DNA of 64,000 bases. It comes from Arthrobacter sp. AK04 (GTDB taxonomy: Bacteria; Actinomycetota; Actinomycetes; Actinomycetales; Micrococcaceae). The DNA lies in NCBI RefSeq assembly GCF_021129155.1, contig NZ_JAJOMC010000017.1:1-64000 (forward strand). Reading direction: 5' to 3'. The translations under genes and the position numbers were made by a program. Below the pieces are notes generated by a model. That model saw nothing but the letters and a program-made list of their open reading frames with translations. It was not told the origin of the DNA and did no database searches. Positions 60,727 to 64,000 of the stretch are shown here, piece by piece. Position 1 is the first letter of the stretch. The number at the start of each line of letters is the position of its first letter.

Positions 60727-61238
60727 ACGCACTCTGGATCGCGGTTGCGCTGCTCGTCGCCGGATTCGCCGGCTGGCCCGTGACGGCCCTGGTATTCCGG
60801 CTGGCCAGGACAATCGATGACCGGGCGGACGCGGCCAAGGCTGCGGAGGAAGCCAAACGGGCCGCTGAAGACCCGTCCGCGGATGTGACTGTTGACCCGC
60901 CCTCCGCTGGCGGCACCCAGGGCGTCGACGGCGAGCTGACTGCAGCAGCCGACGCGCCGCCGTCGGGCCCTCCCGGTTCCGGACCGGCCGCTCCCACGCA
61001 ACGGATCCTTCGGGGCGGTGCCATCATCGGGATCCTCGAGCGGCTGGGAGTGTGCCTTGCCATCCTGACCGGCCAGCCGGTTGCCATTGCCTACATTGTG
61101 GCGATCAAGGGCCTGGGCAGGTTCGCGGAGCTTAAGGAAACCCCGGTAGCGGCCGAAAGGTTCATTATCGGAACCCTTACGTCCATGCTCTGGGCTGCCG
61201 GAACAGCCGCAGCCATCAAGGTCATCTTCCTGGCCTGA
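60723..61238 (+). CDS. Membrane protein coupled to the SatD-like gene
   Basis: Protein of 171 aa: one N-terminal helix (ALWIAVALLVAGFAGWPVTALVF), an Ala/Pro-rich charged cytosolic or periplasmic linker (about 28-92), and a C-terminal membrane region of two to three helices (GGAIIGILERLGVCLAILTGQPVAIAYIVAIKGLGRF... TLTSMLWAAGTAAAIKVIF). GTG 60723 overlaps the upstream stop, giving tight coupling. The ERLGV...AIKGLGRF core recurs in membrane proteins paired with SatD homologues, which supports a joint function, but the role is unknown. Confidence 0.75.
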   Translation: MNALWIAVALLVAGFAGWPVTALVFRLARTIDDRADAAKAAEEAKRAAEDPSADVTVDPPSAGGTQGVDGELTAAADAPPSGPPGSGPAAPTQRILRGGAIIGILERLGVCLAILTGQPVAIAYIVAIKGLGRFAELKETPVAAERFIIGTLTSMLWAAGTAAAIKVIFLA

Positions 61239-61318
61239 GCGCGTCCAGGTCCGGGGCCCCCTGCCCTGGCGGCCGGGCGCGTCCCCGCTCCGGATGGGTG
61301 CGAAGGCGGGCAGGGCGA

Positions 61319-61324
61319 TAGGGT
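61319..61324 (+). promoter_or_regulatory. -10 box TAGGGT, probable leaderless mRNA
   Basis: TAGGGT ends 6 nt before ATG 61331 with AGCGGT between and no Shine-Dalgarno sequence, matching the leaderless pattern of several other genes in this window. Confidence 0.5.
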
Positions 61325-61330
61325 AGCGGT

Positions 61331-61624
61331 ATGACAGTTTTTGCCGTTGAGTACGTTTATGCCGCAGAGTCCACAGAAGACCGCAACGCCGCCCGGCCCG
61401 CGCACCGCGAATGGACTGCCGGCCTGGCGCAGGACGGCGCCATCCTGGCCAGCGGCCCGTATGGCGACGGGGCCGGTGCGCTGCTGATTTTCAAGGCTGA
61501 CAACGAGGCCGCCCTCAATTCGATCCTCAAGCAGGACCCGTTCGCAGCCGCCGGGGTGATCGCCGGAACCCGGATCACCGAATGGTCGCCCATTACCGGC
61601 GTGCTTGCCGGCCTCGCCGCCTAA
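61331..61624 (+). CDS. YciI-family protein
   Basis: Small cytosolic protein of 97 aa of the YciI/DGPF ferredoxin-like fold: FAVEYVYAAESTEDRNAARPAHREWTAGL, LASGPYGDGAGALLIFKAD and DPFAAAGVIAGTRITEW are characteristic, and H26 corresponds to the conserved His of the putative active site. Function in the family is largely undefined, sometimes as a small-molecule hydrolase or dehydrogenase partner. It lies 33 bp before ispG, but has its own promoter. Confidence 0.88.
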   Translation: MTVFAVEYVYAAESTEDRNAARPAHREWTAGLAQDGAILASGPYGDGAGALLIFKADNEAALNSILKQDPFAAAGVIAGTRITEWSPITGVLAGLAA

Positions 61625-61657
61625 GCCTCCTCCCGCTTTCAATCTCTAGGAGTCCTC

Positions 61658-62824
61658 GTGACCTCGGTCAGCCTGGGAATGCCCTCAGCACCGCCACCCG
61701 TCCTTGCCCCCCGCCGCAAGACCCGGCAGATCAAAGTCGGTTCCGTGGGTGTTGGATCGGACTCGCCCATCAGCGTGCAGTCCATGACCACCACGCCCAC
61801 CACGGACATCAACGCCACGCTGCAGCAGATCGCCGAACTGACGGCGTCCGGCTGCGACATTGTGCGTGTGGCCTGCCCGTCCGCCGATGACGCTGAGGCG
61901 CTGCCGATCATCGCGCGGAAGTCGCAGATCCCGGTAATTGCGGACATCCACTTCCAGCCCAAATACGTCTTCGCGGCGATCGAGGCCGGCTGCGCAGCGG
62001 TACGCGTAAACCCCGGCAATATCCGCAAGTTCGATGACCAGGTCAAGGAGATCGCCGCTGCGGCGCGCGATCACGGCACGTCCATCCGCATCGGCGTCAA
62101 CGCCGGATCCCTGGAGCCGGGCATCCTCAAGAAGTACGGCAAGGCAACCCCTGAAGCACTGGTGGAATCCGCCGTCTGGGAAGCGTCCCTCTTCGAGGAG
62201 CATGGCTTCCACGACTTCAAGATCTCGGTCAAGCACAATGACCCCGTCATCATGGTGGCGGCCTACGAAATGCTGGCGGAGAAAGGCGACTGGCCCCTGC
62301 ACCTCGGCGTCACCGAGGCCGGCCCGGCGTTCCAGGGAACCATTAAGTCGGCCACGGCCTTCGGCGCGCTCCTGTCCAGGGGCATCGGCGACACCATCCG
62401 GGTTTCCCTTTCGGCCCCGCCGGTGGAGGAAATCAAGGTTGGGAACCAGATCCTGCAGTCCCTCAACCTGCGTCCCCGGAAGCTCGAAATCGTCTCCTGC
62501 CCCTCCTGCGGCCGCGCCCAGGTGGATGTGTACACCCTTGCCGAGCAGGTCACTGCCGGGCTGGAAGGAATGGAGATTCCGCTGCGCGTCGCGGTCATGG
62601 GCTGCGTGGTGAACGGACCAGGTGAGGCCCGCGAAGCTGATCTTGGTGTTGCCTCAGGCAACGGCAAGGGCCAGATCTTTGTGAAGGGCGAAGTCATCAA
62701 GACTGTCCCCGAGAGCCAGATTGTTGAGACACTGATCGAAGAGGCCATGCGTATCGCGGAAGAGATGGGGGAGGCCGATGGCGAAGATGCTGTCAAGGGT
62801 AGCCCCGTGGTTAGCGTCTCGTAA
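61658..62824 (+). CDS. ispG: 4-hydroxy-3-methylbut-2-enyl-diphosphate synthase
   Basis: MEP-pathway enzyme of 388 aa with a [4Fe-4S] cluster, converting MEcPP to HMBPP. It has the TIM-barrel start [30 protein letters not shown] and RVNPGNI. The cluster cysteines are C281, C284 ([11 protein letters not shown]) and C316 ([11 protein letters not shown]); the expected E323 of the cluster environment is in GEAREAD. The GTG start follows AGGAGTCCTC. Its end overlaps the GNAT gene by 47 nt. Confidence 0.95.
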   Translation: MTSVSLGMPSAPPPVLAPRRKTRQIKVGSVGVGSDSPISVQSMTTTPTTDINATLQQIAELTASGCDIVRVACPSADDAEALPIIARKSQIPVIADIHFQPKYVFAAIEAGCAAVRVNPGNIRKFDDQVKEIAAAARDHGTSIRIGVNAGSLEPGILKKYGKATPEALVESAVWEASLFEEHGFHDFKISVKHNDPVIMVAAYEMLAEKGDWPLHLGVTEAGPAFQGTIKSATAFGALLSRGIGDTIRVSLSAPPVEEIKVGNQILQSLNLRPRKLEIVSCPSCGRAQVDVYTLAEQVTAGLEGMEIPLRVAVMGCVVNGPGEAREADLGVASGNGKGQIFVKGEVIKTVPESQIVETLIEEAMRIAEEMGEADGEDAVKGSPVVSVS

Positions 62825-63677
62825 GGACGTCCCCGACCCGCCGGGGATTTCCGTCCGCACCCTTGACGGGGACGACACCGCTGCCCTTGTGCTCCTGGCG
62901 CAGCGTGATCCGGTCTCCAACGTGTTTATCCTCGCGCATCTGCGCGCCACCGGCACCGCGGCTCCCACCAGCGGCGGTGCCGGCGTCCTGGGAGTGTTCG
63001 ACGACGGTGTCCTGGCAGGTGCCTGCTGGGCCGGGGCAAACCTGGTGCCCATCCAGCTGGAGCCCACCCTGGCCGGAGTAGTGGCCGCGGCCGCCAACAG
63101 GTCCGGACGCCGCTATGCATCCGCCTTCGGGCCGGCCGCCGCCGTGCTGGCCCTGCATGCCGAGCTGGTTGAACTGGGGCACCGGGCCCACGAAGTGCGC
63201 CCGGACCAGCCTTTGATGACCATCAGTGAAGCGCCCTCCGTGGAGCCGAACCCGGGGCTGGCGCTGGGAAACCTCGCCGACTTCGACCGCATCCTGCCGG
63301 CCTGCGCGGCCATGTTCGAAGAGGAAGTGGGGTACTCGCCGTTCCTGGGCGGCAGGGAGTTCTACAGCCGCCGCGTGGAGGGCCTCATCCGGCAGGGCCA
63401 CTCCCTGGTGCACCTGAACGAGGCCCGAGAAGTGGTGTTTAAGGCCGAACTCGGTGCCGTCACCTCCGACGTCACGCAGATCCAGGGCGTCTGGATGAAC
63501 CCGCTGTACCGCGGCCAAGGCCTCAGCGCCGGGTACATGGCTTCCGTGGTGGAGCAGGCGCGGAAGGTCGCGCCCGTCACCAGCCTCTACGTCAATGGTT
63601 TCAATACCCGTGCGCGCGCCACATACGAGCGGGTGGGCTTCAGCCAGGTCGGGACGTTCGCGACGGTGCTCTTCTAG
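62778..63677 (+). CDS. GNAT-family acetyltransferase downstream of ispG
   Basis: Protein of 299 aa with an N-terminal degenerate half and a C-terminal GNAT domain: [31 protein letters not shown] contains the acetyl-CoA motif R/QGxGxA-like (RGQGLSAG), followed by [29 protein letters not shown] gene directly after ispG is conserved in mycobacteria (Rv2867c), so the position is family-typical. ATG 62778 overlaps the ispG 3' end by 47 nt and follows GGGGGAGGCCG; ATG 62787 is also possible. Substrate unknown. Confidence 0.85.
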   Translation: MAKMLSRVAPWLASRKDVPDPPGISVRTLDGDDTAALVLLAQRDPVSNVFILAHLRATGTAAPTSGGAGVLGVFDDGVLAGACWAGANLVPIQLEPTLAGVVAAAANRSGRRYASAFGPAAAVLALHAELVELGHRAHEVRPDQPLMTISEAPSVEPNPGLALGNLADFDRILPACAAMFEEEVGYSPFLGGREFYSRRVEGLIRQGHSLVHLNEAREVVFKAELGAVTSDVTQIQGVWMNPLYRGQGLSAGYMASVVEQARKVAPVTSLYVNGFNTRARATYERVGFSQVGTFATVLF

Positions 63678-64000
63678 GACAGTTCCCAGGCGCCGGGGAA
63701 AGCCCCAACCGGCGTGCTGGATATCGGGAATGTGGGAAGCACTTGTCATCGTGCGCTGGATCACATAGGTTCGATCTAGCTGCGCTGGAGTGGCGTGGGC
63801 GGTCTCACCAGTCCTCACCAGTACTTGGGCGATAACGGCGTCGAGCCACGCCCGGATGCGATGACCAGCCTCTTGGGGGGCCAGGGGCTTTGCATGTCCG
63901 GGCGTGGCTCAACTGCGTTCCGGGCTCCCGCAAGCCGGTAGATTAGTACCCAGACGAAACGCCCGGCTTGCTGTTGCCCCAGCACCTCCCCAGAAACGGA
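63678..64000. other. Terminal intergenic region
   Basis: No gene is supported in the last 323 bp. It contains a widely spaced 14-bp inverted repeat and a TAGATT box at about 63942-63947 that could be a promoter for the gene beyond the window; in related genomes proS often follows. Confidence 0.6.
63843..63910. repeat. 14-bp inverted repeat with 40-bp spacer
   Basis: GAGCCACGCCCGGA (63843-63856) and TCCGGGCGTGGCTC (63897-63910) are perfectly complementary. The spacer could form an internal loop in RNA or the arms could be paired binding sites. No T tract follows. Confidence 0.75.

Overview
The window looks like chromosome from a high-GC actinobacterium of the Micrococcaceae, most likely Arthrobacter or Pseudarthrobacter. 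The reasons are GC-rich codon use, frequent GTG starts, many short overlaps between consecutive genes, TANNNT -10 boxes placed 6-7 nt before start codons, and actinobacterial gene blocks: dus-dgt-dnaG, M23 peptidase/rpsB-tsf-pyrH-frr-cdsA, and dxr-rseP-ispG-GNAT. I see no prophage, IS element, CRISPR array or rRNA operon. The first ~90 bases are an almost pure C/G run and may be a contig-edge artefact.

Layout. 0.1-5 kb: zinc alcohol dehydrogenase, a LysR regulator, and divergent mmsB-mmsA (valine breakdown). 4.9-14.3 kb: mixed housekeeping genes (SHOCT membrane protein, SGNH hydrolase, esterase, S4 protein, YdcZ-type transporter, glycyl-tRNA synthetase, GNAT protein, PlsC-like acyltransferase, alpha/beta hydrolase, YibE/F protein). 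14.3-19.2 kb: dusB, dgt, dnaG and two tandem tRNA-Asn genes. 19.2-25.2 kb: Bcr-type MFS exporter, holin-family membrane protein, a CDP-alcohol phosphatidyltransferase/NIPA-like transporter/GT4 glycosyltransferase trio, and a tRNA with anticodon CAT. 25.7-33 kb: acyl-CoA dehydrogenase, M23 peptidase, and the translation/lipid block rpsB-tsf-pyrH-frr-cdsA-DivIVA-like.

33-39 kb is a divergent transport locus. A LytS-type histidine kinase, a LytTR response regulator, a small membrane protein and a sodium:solute symporter run leftward; a DUF485 protein and a second, acetate-type symporter run rightward. Two LytTR-type direct repeats 21 bp apart lie between them. 39.7-53.1 kb is a branched-chain amino acid (mainly leucine) catabolic island: an Lrp/AsnC regulator divergent from bkdABC, then a TetR regulator divergent from a seven-gene operon (carboxylase beta and alpha, acyl-CoA dehydrogenase, 3-oxoacid CoA-transferase A and B, MaoC hydratase, CitE-type lyase). 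Together these can take leucine-derived 2-ketoisocaproate to acetyl-CoA. The gene content matches the Mycobacterium tuberculosis Rv2495c-Rv2506 region, where the CitE-like enzyme replaces a classical HMG-CoA lyase.

53.1-64 kb: lipase-maturation-factor protein, TauE/SafE exporter, FAD oxidoreductase, then the isoprenoid/membrane-protease block dxr-rseP-ispG-GNAT, interrupted by a small membrane protein, a SatD-like DNA-binding gene pair and a YciI protein. The most unusual material is the leucine island with its visible operators, the symmetric symporter/two-component locus, a 24-bp-arm inverted repeat at 44.1 kb, large hairpins between rpsB and tsf, and a set of apparently leaderless genes.
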